Origin: UBA2970 sp965221075
GTDB taxonomy: Bacteria; Verrucomicrobiota; Verrucomicrobiia; Limisphaerales; AAA164-E04
DNA length: 64,000 nucleotides
Assembly: GCA_965221075.1 (NCBI GenBank)
Contig: OZ244865.1
Coordinates: forward strand, 186,001-250,000
Direction: 5' to 3'
Below are positions 35,170 to 43,448 of the stretch, in pieces. Made by a program: the position numbers and the translations under genes. The notes under the pieces are model-generated. The model did no database searches, had not been told where the DNA came from, and was given only the letters and a program-made list of their open reading frames with translations. Numbering within the stretch: position 1 is the stretch's first letter; each line of letters opens with the position of its first letter.

Positions 35170-35276
35170 TGTGGACGGTTGGCCGGCCTCTTGCCGACGC
35201 CCTGTCGACAGCCTCCCGCTCCCGCTCGGTCCAGGCGGGAAGGGGGCGGGACGCTGAAAGGGGCCGGTTGTCGACA
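35170..35276 (+). promoter_or_regulatory. Cluster of DnaA-box-like 9-mers upstream of dnaN
   Basis: Three 9-mers resemble the high-GC DnaA box TTGTCCACA. TGTGGACGG (35170-35178) is a 7/9 match on the minus strand, CTGTCGACA (35202-35210) is 7/9, and TTGTCGACA (35268-35276) is 8/9. They lie within 210 bp upstream of dnaN in a 266-bp spacer. They could control dnaN by DnaA. No AT-rich unwinding element or dnaA gene is visible, so an origin is not claimed. Confidence 0.35.
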
Positions 35277-35375
35277 CTCCCTACTATGGCGTCTTCTCTC
35301 TTCTGACCGATCCCGCATACAGGGATTGCCGCTTGACTCCCCAAGGGCGCCTTGGACAGCCTTCGTTCTCCTGGA

Positions 35376-36503
35376 ATGAGGTTCAAGGTGGTCAGAAAGC
35401 AGTTCGAGGACGGCCTGCACGCCATGCAGAACGTCGCCGACGGCCGGGCCACCCTCCCCGTTCTTTCCCAGGTGCTTCTCCAGGCCAGCGAAGAGGGGAA
35501 GCTGGTGCTGACCGCCTCCGACCTGGAGCTGACCGTCATGCGGGGGATCCAGGCCGAGGTCGGGCAGGCTGGAACCGCCACGCTTCCGGCGCGCAAGCTG
35601 TTCGACTTCGTCCGCTCGATCAGCGCTCCCGAGATCGAGGTGGACATCGAGAAGCAGGTCGGGACCATCAAGGCGGGCTCCACGGACTTCAAGCTCCACG
35701 GAATGGACCCTGGCGACTACCCGCCCCTGCCCAAGTTCGAGGACGACCGGAAGTTCACCGTGGAGCAGCAGTGGATGGAGGCGGCCATCCGCTACACCAA
35801 GTACGCCGCCTCGGAGGAGCAGGCCCGCTACGTGCTCAACGGCGCGCTCTTCGACATCAAGGACTCCAAGCTGGCCCTGGTGGCCACCGACGGGCGCCGC
35901 ATGGCCCTGATGGACGGACAGAAGCCGGTCACCGACCGGGAGGACAGCCTGCGCATCATCGTTCCGACCCGGGTGGTGGGCGAACTGGGACGGCTCCTGA
36001 GCAGGGAGGGGGGAACGATGCACCTGCGCAGCTCCGAGAGCCAGGTGTCCTTCACCCTGCTCGACAAGGACGGGGTGGTGACCCACATGATGATGGCCCA
36101 GATCATGGAGGGGAGCTTCCCCGACTACCGCCGGGTGATCCCCGAGGAGAAGGACACCAAGTTCCGGATCCCGGTGGATCGGGGGGAGCTGACGAAGGCC
36201 CTGATCACCGCCGGAATCATGACCGACCAGAACAACGCCTCGGTCAATCTGTTCCTCGGCAAAAACGAGCTGGTCCTGGAGGGAAAGCTTCCCGGGGAAG
36301 GCGACGTGAGGGTGAAGATCGTGGTCAACTACGACGGGGAGGAGATCCACATGGCCCACAACCCCCACTTCCTGCTCGATCCGCTCAAGCAGATGGAAGG
36401 CGACGAGATCTTCCTGCTCGGGACCGACAGCCTCAGTCCGCTCCTGATCCGGGAGGAGGGCACACCCTTCCTCTTCGTGGTCATGCCCTTCCGGGCCAAC
36501 TAG
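35376..36503 (+). CDS. dnaN: DNA polymerase III sliding clamp (beta subunit)
   Basis: The 375-residue protein is the usual beta-clamp length. The start MRFKVVRKQFEDGLH at 35376 matches the family; a TTG at 35352 would add eight residues. Recognisable parts are ATLPVLSQVLLQA, ASDLELTVMRGIQAEV, LPARKLFDFVRSI, VLNGALFDIKDSKLALVATDGRRMAL, FPDYRRVIPEE and the C-terminal PFLFVVMPFRAN. The clamp encircles DNA and tethers polymerase III. It is not adjacent to dnaA or recF. Three DnaA-box-like sites lie upstream, and the unknown-family gene at 36523 starts 19 bp after the stop. Confidence 0.95.
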   Translation: MRFKVVRKQFEDGLHAMQNVADGRATLPVLSQVLLQASEEGKLVLTASDLELTVMRGIQAEVGQAGTATLPARKLFDFVRSISAPEIEVDIEKQVGTIKAGSTDFKLHGMDPGDYPPLPKFEDDRKFTVEQQWMEAAIRYTKYAASEEQARYVLNGALFDIKDSKLALVATDGRRMALMDGQKPVTDREDSLRIIVPTRVVGELGRLLSREGGTMHLRSSESQVSFTLLDKDGVVTHMMMAQIMEGSFPDYRRVIPEEKDTKFRIPVDRGELTKALITAGIMTDQNNASVNLFLGKNELVLEGKLPGEGDVRVKIVVNYDGEEIHMAHNPHFLLDPLKQMEGDEIFLLGTDSLSPLLIREEGTPFLFVVMPFRAN

Positions 36504-36522
36504 GGCCAGTCCGCTCTCCCCC

Positions 36523-37458
36523 ATGAGCCGGCGGGACGAAGCGAGCCGCAGTTCCAGGGACAGCCCGGGCCGCGGACTGGTTCTGCCGGCGCTGTTCGTC
36601 TTGCTCGCGCTGGCCTTGTTGCTGGCCCTGCTTCCCGTTTTTACCGGTCCGGACAGCAGGCCGGAGACGGGCGGAGGCCATGCAGGGGGATCGGCCGCCA
36701 CACCGGATCCGGCCTCTCCGTCGATCGAGGAATCCGACCCTCGGGCAATGTCGCGATTCGAGCGGCTGAGCCAGTCTGCGAATCGATCTTCCGCTGCTCC
36801 GGAGCAGCAAGGCCGGCGATGGAGGGACAGCTTTCCCTGGAAGCCGACCATCGACGAAGAGGCCCCGTACATTCCCAGCGCCTATACGAACACCCGTCTG
36901 CTGAGCCTGGACGAGAGCCGGATCATTAACGAGCAGGCTCACAACTACCAGCGGCTGAAACGGTTCTTTGCGGACGACTCCAGGTTCTCCATTCAATTCG
37001 AGCGGATGTACGGAATCCTGTCGGAGTACGGGAAGACAAACAGTCCAGTGACGGTCAGCGGGATTTTCGAAGCGTTGTGGTCGTACCACCACAGTCTCGA
37101 TCGGGGAGACGAGGCCCAAGCTCAAGCGTCGGAGGATATGATGGCCACCTACCTGTACAGTCCGGCATGGAACAACGACATCCTATCCGTTTCCGATCAG
37201 GGACGGGAGGAGGCGGAGGAGATCGTGGAACGGCTGATTGGCGAAATCGACGGCATGCAGCAGCTGCCGATGCCGTGGCAGTCGACCGACGAGGAAGAGC
37301 GCATTGGAATGTCGTATTACCAGATCCTGAGAACCGGCGATCCGGACCTGGTAGGTGACTACTTGCAGCCATACGCGGGCTGGACGAGGCAGAGATGGGA
37401 ATGGTTCGCCATTCAGCGATCGAACGCTTTCAGGCGGTTTCTTGATCCTGCGGACTGA
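36523..37458 (+). CDS. Membrane-anchored protein of unknown family (DSFPWKPT motif)
   Basis: The 311-residue protein is a divergent relative of the product of 8213-9196; no known family is recognised. After a basic N-terminus there is one strong hydrophobic segment (about residues 19-41), suggesting an inner-membrane anchor. A Gly/Ala/Pro/Ser linker (about 42-95) precedes the shared motif DSFPWKPT (102-109). The block RFSIQFERMYGILSEYG (154-170) matches RFTKEFEQVHGIMKDFG in the relative. Both then have an aromatic/His segment (LWSYHH against LLRNHH) and an ERLIGEIDG-like helix near residue 240. GDP-containing ends also match. It follows dnaN by 19 bp but has lower GC, so it may be an insertion behind dnaN. 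Confidence 0.8.
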   Translation: MSRRDEASRSSRDSPGRGLVLPALFVLLALALLLALLPVFTGPDSRPETGGGHAGGSAATPDPASPSIEESDPRAMSRFERLSQSANRSSAAPEQQGRRWRDSFPWKPTIDEEAPYIPSAYTNTRLLSLDESRIINEQAHNYQRLKRFFADDSRFSIQFERMYGILSEYGKTNSPVTVSGIFEALWSYHHSLDRGDEAQAQASEDMMATYLYSPAWNNDILSVSDQGREEAEEIVERLIGEIDGMQQLPMPWQSTDEEERIGMSYYQILRTGDPDLVGDYLQPYAGWTRQRWEWFAIQRSNAFRRFLDPAD

Positions 37459-38265
37459 AGCTGTCGCCTTCCGTGGCTTGGAATCCATGGCGGGTTCCCG
37501 TCCCGCGCATGCTTCGGCTCCCGATACGGATCGATAAAACCATGTCGGCTTCGAAGCGCTCGGACAATCCTGGCATTTTGGACTTGCAGCGATCAGGCAG
37601 CCGAATGCAGGCGCTTCCTGGCTGATCGGCAGGCCCGCAGCCGGATCTGCTTCCTGTCCGGACAATCCCGCATCCTTGGATTGCTGTCCGCCATGCAGGG
37701 CAGCCTGTGGACGGCATTTGCCGACGCCGTCTCTCTCGCTTTCGAGGCCTCCATGCTGAATATCCCTTCCATGCAGCTGTCCCGCCTCCTTCCCGGGGGG
37801 GCGGCCTGCCTGCTGGAGGATCCGCACTCCCGGAGGCCTACCAGGACTGCACCGATCTGGCCGCGTAGAGGGCCTCCAGAACTTCGTCCCAAGGGGGCGG
37901 CTCAGCCGCCATCCTCCACTGGCCGGAGCGGTCGTCGAGAGAGAAGATCCGCGCCTGGTTCTCGAGCCTGGCAGCCAGGATCGAGGAGAGCGGATCGAGG
38001 CGGGATGCCCGGAACAGGCATAGGGGCCGGGAGTCAACGGCTGGGTCTCGACTACGCATGGACGGCTTCAAGACGGGAAGAGCAGGCTCTGGGGCCGGAG
38101 CCGGGGGCCTTGGCGAAGGACGGAAAGGCTGCTTCGCCATGGGGTCCAGGCGCCTGAGGGAGCATCTCGCGATTGGCGCAGGCCGGGAGCAGCGAAGCCG
38201 GCGAGGCGTCCCGGGACGCCATCGGCGGCCGCAGCGGAAAGTGCCGCGCCTCGAAGAGCCCCTGG
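37459..38265. other. Gene-poor stretch of 0.8 kb
   Basis: Between the unknown-family gene and the DUF262 gene no secure gene is visible. Overlapping open frames on both strands have shadow-like composition. One minus-strand frame (37838-38140) is protein-like and is listed separately. No repeat, terminator or tRNA was recognised. Confidence 0.45.
37838..38140 (-). CDS. Possible small hypothetical protein
   Basis: This frame encodes 100 residues from an ATG at 38138-38140. The first 30 residues are Pro-rich; the rest reads as a plausible helical domain (PLSSILAARLENQARIFSLD, then PPPWDEVLEALYAARSVQ). No family is recognised. It lies 126 bp downstream of the DUF262 gene on the same strand, so it could be its partner. 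Chance coding in GC-rich DNA is possible. Confidence 0.35.
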   Translation of the reverse strand: MAKQPFRPSPRPPAPAPEPALPVLKPSMRSRDPAVDSRPLCLFRASRLDPLSSILAARLENQARIFSLDDRSGQWRMAAEPPPWDEVLEALYAARSVQSW

Positions 38266-39402
38266 TCAGCGAGCGCGATCACCGAGAGCCTCCCGAAGCG
38301 CTTCCCGGACCATGGCGAACCGTCTTGCTGCCTTCGCGGCACCGCTGGTTCCGCAGGTGATCGAGGCGACGAAATCTTTGTCCTCCAGCAGGCTGCAAAC
38401 CGCCTTGCGCAGTTCGCCCGCCGCATCGGCCACGCAGCGCTCGCCAAGCCTCGAGAGGCTCGTCGACATGACGTCCCAAAAGGAGGCGTTCAGCGCCGCC
38501 CTTTGCCGATCCGATCTGCTCCTTCGGAATGCATTCTCTCCAAACAGCAGCAAGTTGTTGGCAAGGCCGCGGCGGAGCTCCCCGGAAAGCTTCGACAGTT
38601 GAGATTCGTCCATGCCGTTCATCCGGCGGAGACCGCGGGCAAGGAAGTCGTCCATATCGCCGTGGTACCCGTCGGCTCCAAGGATCTGGAAGGAGCAGAA
38701 CCGGTTCACGAACTCCCGATCCCCCATTCCTTTCCTGTCCAGGCACCTCCCCGTCGCCTTCAGGAAAAGCTCCGTTCGGGCTTCGGCCTTGAGGAATCTG
38801 GTGGCCCTGCCCGTGAACAGGCAGTTCCGCATCTGCTGGCGGGTCGGCGGAACGCTCCCGTTCACCCGTTCGAATATGTCGAGGCGGACTCGTTCCGGGA
38901 CTTTCGAGTCGATGACGTGGAGAACCAGGGTGCAGGCCTCGAACCGGTTCTGGAGCTTGGGGGACAGCTCGGCGAACGACTTCCCGTGCAGCTCCCTTCT
39001 TTCTGGAAGCTTCAGCCTCAGCTCGTTGCCCATGAACCGTCCGAGCGTGGAGAGCCGCTGCAAGCCGTCCACGACCACCATGCGGCCCTGATCGTCCTCT
39101 GCCAGGTAGAAGGCGGGCAGGGGGATCCGCAAGACGACCGATTCGACGAGCCTGCTCTGCTTGTCCTCGGGCCAGACGCAGTCGCGCTGGAAGTCGGGGT
39201 CCATGATGCATCTTGAATCCTCGATGCCGCGGATCACCTCGAGGACCGTCCGGGCCTGGCTGCGGATCAGCAGGTCGTCGAGAGGGTAGCCGCCCCACGA
39301 CGCGCCTTCCCGCCCCAGGCCCTCGGGCCTGTTCTCCTCGATCGTCCGATCGGACGCTTCGCTCTTCGTCGAGCTCAAGTTCGGCATTCCCGGCGCAGCC
39401 AT
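38266..39402 (-). CDS. DUF262 domain protein
   Basis: The 378-residue protein starts at ATG 39402 (an alternative is 39387). The DUF262 (ParB/GmrS-like) nucleotide-binding domain is seen at about residues 30-150: the CIMDPDFQRDCVWPEDKQSR segment, LVESVVLRIPLPAFYL, and the core motif VVVDGLQRLSTLGRF, close to the family's DGQQR. FERVNGSVPPTRQQMRNCLF and a helical C-terminus follow; no HNH nuclease (DUF1524) domain is visible. DUF262 proteins include GmrSD and SspE, modification-dependent anti-phage nucleases, but a stand-alone short form has no assigned function. It lies in a gene-poor accessory stretch next to ndk. Confidence 0.85.
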   Translation of the reverse strand: MAAPGMPNLSSTKSEASDRTIEENRPEGLGREGASWGGYPLDDLLIRSQARTVLEVIRGIEDSRCIMDPDFQRDCVWPEDKQSRLVESVVLRIPLPAFYLAEDDQGRMVVVDGLQRLSTLGRFMGNELRLKLPERRELHGKSFAELSPKLQNRFEACTLVLHVIDSKVPERVRLDIFERVNGSVPPTRQQMRNCLFTGRATRFLKAEARTELFLKATGRCLDRKGMGDREFVNRFCSFQILGADGYHGDMDDFLARGLRRMNGMDESQLSKLSGELRRGLANNLLLFGENAFRRSRSDRQRAALNASFWDVMSTSLSRLGERCVADAAGELRKAVCSLLEDKDFVASITCGTSGAAKAARRFAMVREALREALGDRAR

Positions 39403-39581
39403 GGCGCCGCATCGCCATGCGGCGGCTTCAGCTGCAAGGGCGAAGCCGCTGCTCCAGCGGGTTTCCCAGGAAGCGGGCCATCGCGCCGGGGCATTCCGGA
39501 AGGGGCGATCCAAGACGATCCGCCTGGCCGGAGCAAGGCGTCCCGGTCCGGACGGAGGTTCCGGTGCGGCCGCCCTCTCGC

Positions 39582-39995
39582 CTAGAAGATCTCCGAGCTG
39601 CGGAAGAAGCGGTCCAGCTCCTCCCGGGCGGTCCGGACCGAGTCGGAGGCGTGGGCGATGTTCCTCATCTTGTCGGTCCCGTAGAGCCCCCGGAGGGTGT
39701 CCTTGGGGGCCAGGGACGAATCGGTGGGGCCCAGGGCCCTGCGGACCGCCTCCACGCTGCCCGCTCCCTCCAGGGCCAGGGCGACGATGGGCGTGGACTG
39801 CATGAACTCCAGTATCTCGGGGAAGAAGGGGAGGTCGGCGAGGTGGCTGTAGTGCTTGCGCAGGAGGTCCTCGTCGGCCTGGACCATCTTGCAGCCCCGG
39901 ATGCGCAGGCGCAGGGCCTCGAGCCGGCATATCACCTCCCCTACAAGCCCCTTCTCGACGCAGTCGGGCTTGAGCAACACCACCGTGGTTTCCAT
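39582..39995 (-). CDS. ndk: Nucleoside diphosphate kinase
   Basis: The 137-residue protein starts METTVVLLKPDCVEKGLVGE at ATG 39995; the frame runs on upstream without protein character. It transfers the gamma phosphate between NTPs and NDPs through a phospho-His. That His lies in MRNIAHASDSVRTAREELDR, the NxxHgSDs motif. GPTDSSLAPKDTLRGLYG precedes it. The length is slightly under the usual 140 residues, with no missing motif. It is 42 bp downstream of hisA on the same strand and probably co-transcribed with it. Confidence 0.95.
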   Translation of the reverse strand: METTVVLLKPDCVEKGLVGEVICRLEALRLRIRGCKMVQADEDLLRKHYSHLADLPFFPEILEFMQSTPIVALALEGAGSVEAVRRALGPTDSSLAPKDTLRGLYGTDKMRNIAHASDSVRTAREELDRFFRSSEIF

Positions 39996-40037
39996 ATGTC
40001 GGCGGCGGATGGTAGGGAAGGGCCGCCCACGTGGCAA

Positions 40038-40796
40038 TCAGAGGGAGCGGTTGAAGGCCACCAGATCGGCGTAGCGCACTCCGCTGCCCCCGAAGATGTC
40101 CAGGGCCGAGCCGATGGTGAGGTCGATCCTTCCCCGGCCCCGATCCTGCACCCGGCGCAGGTCCTCCAGGGAGCGTGCCCCACCGGCGTAGGTGACCGGA
40201 AGGGGGCTGATCCGGGAGAGCAGCTCCACCAGGTCGAGGTCCACTCCCCGGCAGAGCCCCTCGATGTCGGCGGCATGCACCAGGAACTCGGCGCAGCGTG
40301 CGGCGATGGGAGCCAGGCTTCCTTCGGTGAGCTCCAGCGAGGTGAGGGTCTGCCACCGGTTTGAGGCCACCCGGTAGCCGTCGGGGCGCCTGCGGCAGCT
40401 GAGGTCCACCACCAGGCGCTCCCTGCCGATCCGCCGGGAGAAGGCCTCCAGGCGCTCGGGACGGAAGGCCTCCCCCTGGAAGAGCCAGGAGGTGACGATG
40501 ATGTGCGACGCCCCGGCGTCCAGGAAGGAGGGGGCGTTCTCCGGGGTCATGCCCCCGCCCGCCTGCATCCCGCCGGGATAGGCTCCCAGGGCCTCCCGGG
40601 CCACCGCCTCGTTGCCGGGCCCCAGAAGGATCACGTGGCCTCCCCTGAGCCGGTCGTTGCGGTAGAGGCGGGCGAACCAGGAAGCGGGGCGGGAGGAGAC
40701 GTGGTTGACCGTCGGTCCCGGCCCGTCAGGCCGCAGGGTCCCCCCGACGATCTGCTTCACCTTGCCCTGATGGAGATCGATGCAGGGTCGGAACAT
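40038..40796 (-). CDS. hisA: ProFAR isomerase HisA, eukaryote (HIS6)-like type
   Basis: The 252-residue TIM barrel performs the HisA Amadori rearrangement in histidine synthesis. Its sequence follows yeast HIS6 rather than typical bacterial HisA: CIDLHQGKVKQIVGGTLRPD with catalytic Asp, HVILLGPGNEAVAREAL, GGGMTPENA, SHIIVTSWLFQGEAF, RLVVDLSCRRRPDGYRVASN with the second acid, WQTLTSLELT, EFLVHAADIEGLCRGVD, VTYAGGARSLEDL and DLTIGSALDIFGG. No other his gene is in the window. It is divergent from the sugar isomerase gene across about 90 bp. Confidence 0.93.
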   Translation of the reverse strand: MFRPCIDLHQGKVKQIVGGTLRPDGPGPTVNHVSSRPASWFARLYRNDRLRGGHVILLGPGNEAVAREALGAYPGGMQAGGGMTPENAPSFLDAGASHIIVTSWLFQGEAFRPERLEAFSRRIGRERLVVDLSCRRRPDGYRVASNRWQTLTSLELTEGSLAPIAARCAEFLVHAADIEGLCRGVDLDLVELLSRISPLPVTYAGGARSLEDLRRVQDRGRGRIDLTIGSALDIFGGSGVRYADLVAFNRSL

Positions 40797-40885
40797 GCCA
40801 TGGGAATGCTATCCCCCGGGCGGTCCGGGGAACAACTCCGGGTTTGACAGCCGGCCCCGGGCGGGCGGACCATGGGTCCACCGCC

Positions 40886-41767
40886 ATGAGGTTCGGCATC
40901 AACACCTTCCTGTTCACCTCGCCGTTCCGGACCGCGAGCGTGAAGCTTCTTCCCCGGTTCCGCCAGTGGGGATTCGACACGGTCGAGATCCCGGTGGAGG
41001 ATCCCTCCCACATCCGCCCCGGGAAGGTGAGGGAGGCTCTCGAGAAGGAGGGCCTGGCCTGCGGATCGGTCTGCGCCTGCATGGGCCCGGGCCGGGACTT
41101 CCGGGGCGCCCCCGAGGAGCAGAAGGCGACCATGGCCTATCTCAAGGCCCTGATCGACCAGATGGTGGAGCTGGACTGCCCCTCCCTGATCGGGCCGGTC
41201 TACTCCTCGGTGGGGCGCGCCGGGATGGTCCCCTACAGCGAGGCGCGCAAGCAGTGGAGGATGGTCAGGGACAACCTCGTGGAGCTGGCGGCCTACGCCG
41301 GGGAGAGGGGGCGCACCATCTGCCTGGAGCCGCTCAACCGCTTCGAGACCGACTTCATCAACACCTGCGAGCGGGGGCTGGAGATGATCGAGGCGGTCGG
41401 CAGCAAGGCCCTGAGGCTCCACCTCGACACCTTCCACATGAACATCGAGGAGAAGGACCAGGCCAGGGCCATCCGCATGGCGGGCTCCCGCCTGGCCCAC
41501 TTCCACGCCTGCGGCAGCGGCCGGGGCACCCCCGGCAGCGACCACATCGACTGGCAGGGGATCGCCAGGGCCCTGAAGGCCGTGCGCTACAAGGGGGACG
41601 TGGTCATCGAGTCCTTCACCACCGATGTCAAGGTGATCGCCAAGGCGGCGGCCATCTGGCGGCGCATCGAGCCCACCCGGGACGAGATCGCGGTCGACGG
41701 GCTGGCCTTCCTGAAGAAGGCGCTGGCTCCGGCCAGGCCCGCCCGGAAGAGGACCCGAAAGAAATGA
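40886..41767 (+). CDS. Sugar phosphate isomerase/epimerase (xylose isomerase-like TIM barrel)
   Basis: The 293-residue protein starts MRFGINTFLFTSPFRT at ATG 40886. It resembles D-tagatose/D-psicose 3-epimerases. The metal-binding residues are placed as expected: Glu in ICLEPLNRFETDFINT, Asp in LRLHLDTFHMNIEE, His in HFHACGSGRGTPGSDHIDW, and Glu in VVIESFTTDV. It interconverts ketohexoses or their phosphates, or a polyol-derived keto sugar. The stop overlaps the DUF1080 start by 4 bp (ATGA). It begins a four-gene operon with DUF1080, ThuA-like and PVC dehydrogenase genes, suggesting degradation of an unusual saccharide. Confidence 0.9.
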   Translation: MRFGINTFLFTSPFRTASVKLLPRFRQWGFDTVEIPVEDPSHIRPGKVREALEKEGLACGSVCACMGPGRDFRGAPEEQKATMAYLKALIDQMVELDCPSLIGPVYSSVGRAGMVPYSEARKQWRMVRDNLVELAAYAGERGRTICLEPLNRFETDFINTCERGLEMIEAVGSKALRLHLDTFHMNIEEKDQARAIRMAGSRLAHFHACGSGRGTPGSDHIDWQGIARALKAVRYKGDVVIESFTTDVKVIAKAAAIWRRIEPTRDEIAVDGLAFLKKALAPARPARKRTRKK

Positions 41768-42459
41768 AGAAGGGACTGGCTCTCGCATTCCTCCCGCTGT
41801 CCGTCCTGCTGCTGCGGGGGGACGACCACCAGGAATTCCGGTCCATCTTCGATGGAAGCACCCTGGAGGGATGGGACGGGGATCCCAGGTTCTGGTCGGT
41901 GCAGGACGGCGCCATCACCGGGCGCACCACCCCCGAGAATCCCGTCCGGGGCAACACCTTCCTGATCTGGCGGGGAGGGAAGGTCGGGGACTTCGAGCTC
42001 CGGCTCCAGTACCGCATCGTGGGCGGCAACTCGGGCATCCAGTACCGGAGCGAGGATCGGGGGGGCTGGGTGGTGGGCGGATACCAGGGCGACCTCGAGG
42101 CCGGCCCCACCTTCACGGGAATACTCTACCACGAGAAGGGCCGGGGGATCCTGGCTCGCCGGGGCGAGAAGACGGTGGTCTCCCGCAGGGACGGGCGGCA
42201 CCAGGTCCGGGTGGTGGGCTCGCTGGGCGAGGGCGCCGAGATCCAGAAGGTCGTCCGCGACGAGGACTGGAACGACTACGCCATCGTCGCCCGGGGCTGG
42301 GAGTTCACCCACATCGTCAACGGGCGGGTGACCGCCGAGGTCACCGACCTGGATCCCGAGGGGAGGAGCGAGAGCGGGATCCTCGCCCTGCAGCTGCATG
42401 CGGGTCCGCCCATGCTGGTCCAGTTCCGAGACATCCGCGTCCGCTCCCTGGAGCGCTGA
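41764..42459 (+). CDS. Secreted DUF1080 (3-keto-disaccharide hydrolase domain) protein
   Basis: The 231-residue protein has a signal peptide (MKKGLALAFLPLSVLLLRGD). It consists of one DUF1080 concanavalin-like domain: FRSIFDGSTLEGWDGDPRFWSVQ, GAITGRTTPENPVRGNTFLIW, FELRLQYRIVGGNSGIQYRS, GYQGDLEAGPTFTGILYHEK, and the terminal ALQLHAGPPMLVQFRDIRVR. Some members cleave 3-keto-glucosides, and the family is greatly expanded in PVC bacteria. It overlaps the isomerase gene and is followed immediately by a ThuA-like gene. Confidence 0.93.
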   Translation: MKKGLALAFLPLSVLLLRGDDHQEFRSIFDGSTLEGWDGDPRFWSVQDGAITGRTTPENPVRGNTFLIWRGGKVGDFELRLQYRIVGGNSGIQYRSEDRGGWVVGGYQGDLEAGPTFTGILYHEKGRGILARRGEKTVVSRRDGRHQVRVVGSLGEGAEIQKVVRDEDWNDYAIVARGWEFTHIVNGRVTAEVTDLDPEGRSESGILALQLHAGPPMLVQFRDIRVRSLER

Positions 42460-42460
42460 C

Positions 42461-43420
42461 ATGAAGGCGATCATGGCACGACTGACGGCGGTCCTGGCCT
42501 GCTGGGCGATCCTGGGGACGGCAGGGGGCCTGGCGGAGGAGGTCCGGAGGATCGTGTTCGTGGCCGGCACCCCCAGCCACGGGCTCCTGGCCCACGAGCA
42601 CAACGCGGGGAGCCTGCTCCTGCAGCGCTGCCTCTCCACGGTGCCCGGGGTGGAGGTGGTGGTCTACCAGAACGGATGGCCCGAGAAGGAGGATCCCTTC
42701 GGCCAGGCCGACGCCATCATCTTCTTCGTGACCGGCGGGGGCCGCCACGTGGCCATCCAGGAGGACCGGCTCGAGGAGCTGCGCCCGCTGATGGACAGGG
42801 GGGTCGGCTTCGGGGCCATCCACTACGGGGTGGAGGTGCCCGCCGACCGGGGCGGCAAGGAGTTCCTGGAGTGGATGGGCGGCTACTTCGAGACCCACTG
42901 GTCGGTCAATCCCCACTGGGAGGCCGACTTCAGGGACATTCCCGATCATCCCGTCGCCCGGGGCGTCTCCCCCTTCAGCATCCGCGACGAGTGGTACTTC
43001 CACATGCGCTTCGCCCCCGGCATGAAGGGGGTGACCCCCATCCTGAGCGCGGTGCCTCCGCCCGAGACCATGGAACGGGGGGACGGGGCCCACAGCGGCA
43101 ACCCCCATGTGCGCAAGGCGGTGGCCGCCGGGCTGCCCCAGCACGTGGCCTGGGTCTACGAGCGGCCCGGCGGGGGGCGGGGATTCGGTTTCACCGGCGC
43201 CCACTTCCATCTCAACTGGGGCAATCCCGGCTTCCGCAAGGTGGTCCTCAACGCGGCGCTGTGGATCGCCGGGGCCGAGGTCCCCGAGGGGGGCGTCGAA
43301 TGCGAGGTCACCCGGGAGGACCTGATGGCCAACCTGGACAACCAGGAGGCCCGCCGTCCCCGGGTCCGCCCTCCCCAGGTGGAGCCCGAGGGCTTCGTCA
43401 GTCCCAGCCTGTCCAACTGA
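42461..43420 (+). CDS. Secreted ThuA-like domain protein
   Basis: The 319-residue protein starts at ATG 42461, giving a signal peptide (MKAIMARLTAVLACWAILGT); a second ATG at 42473 is possible. It has the ThuA-like glutamine-amidotransferase fold: RRIVFVAGTPSHGLLAHEHNAG, ADAIIFFVTGGGRHVAIQED, GVGFGAIHYGVEVPADRGGKEFLEW, FSIRDEWYFHMRF and FTGAHFHLNWG. ThuA itself takes part in trehalose/3-keto-sugar metabolism, and such domains accompany DUF1080 in PVC genomes. It starts 1 bp after the DUF1080 stop and is followed by the PVC dehydrogenase 28 bp later. Confidence 0.9.
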   Translation: MKAIMARLTAVLACWAILGTAGGLAEEVRRIVFVAGTPSHGLLAHEHNAGSLLLQRCLSTVPGVEVVVYQNGWPEKEDPFGQADAIIFFVTGGGRHVAIQEDRLEELRPLMDRGVGFGAIHYGVEVPADRGGKEFLEWMGGYFETHWSVNPHWEADFRDIPDHPVARGVSPFSIRDEWYFHMRFAPGMKGVTPILSAVPPPETMERGDGAHSGNPHVRKAVAAGLPQHVAWVYERPGGGRGFGFTGAHFHLNWGNPGFRKVVLNAALWIAGAEVPEGGVECEVTREDLMANLDNQEARRPRVRPPQVEPEGFVSPSLSN

Positions 43421-43448
43421 TCCCCCGCCGGGGAGCCAGAAGCCTGCC

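Noticed and set aside
35110..35375. Chromosomal origin upstream of dnaN
   Set aside because: Only three imperfect DnaA boxes, no AT-rich unwinding element, and no dnaA gene; insufficient for an origin call.
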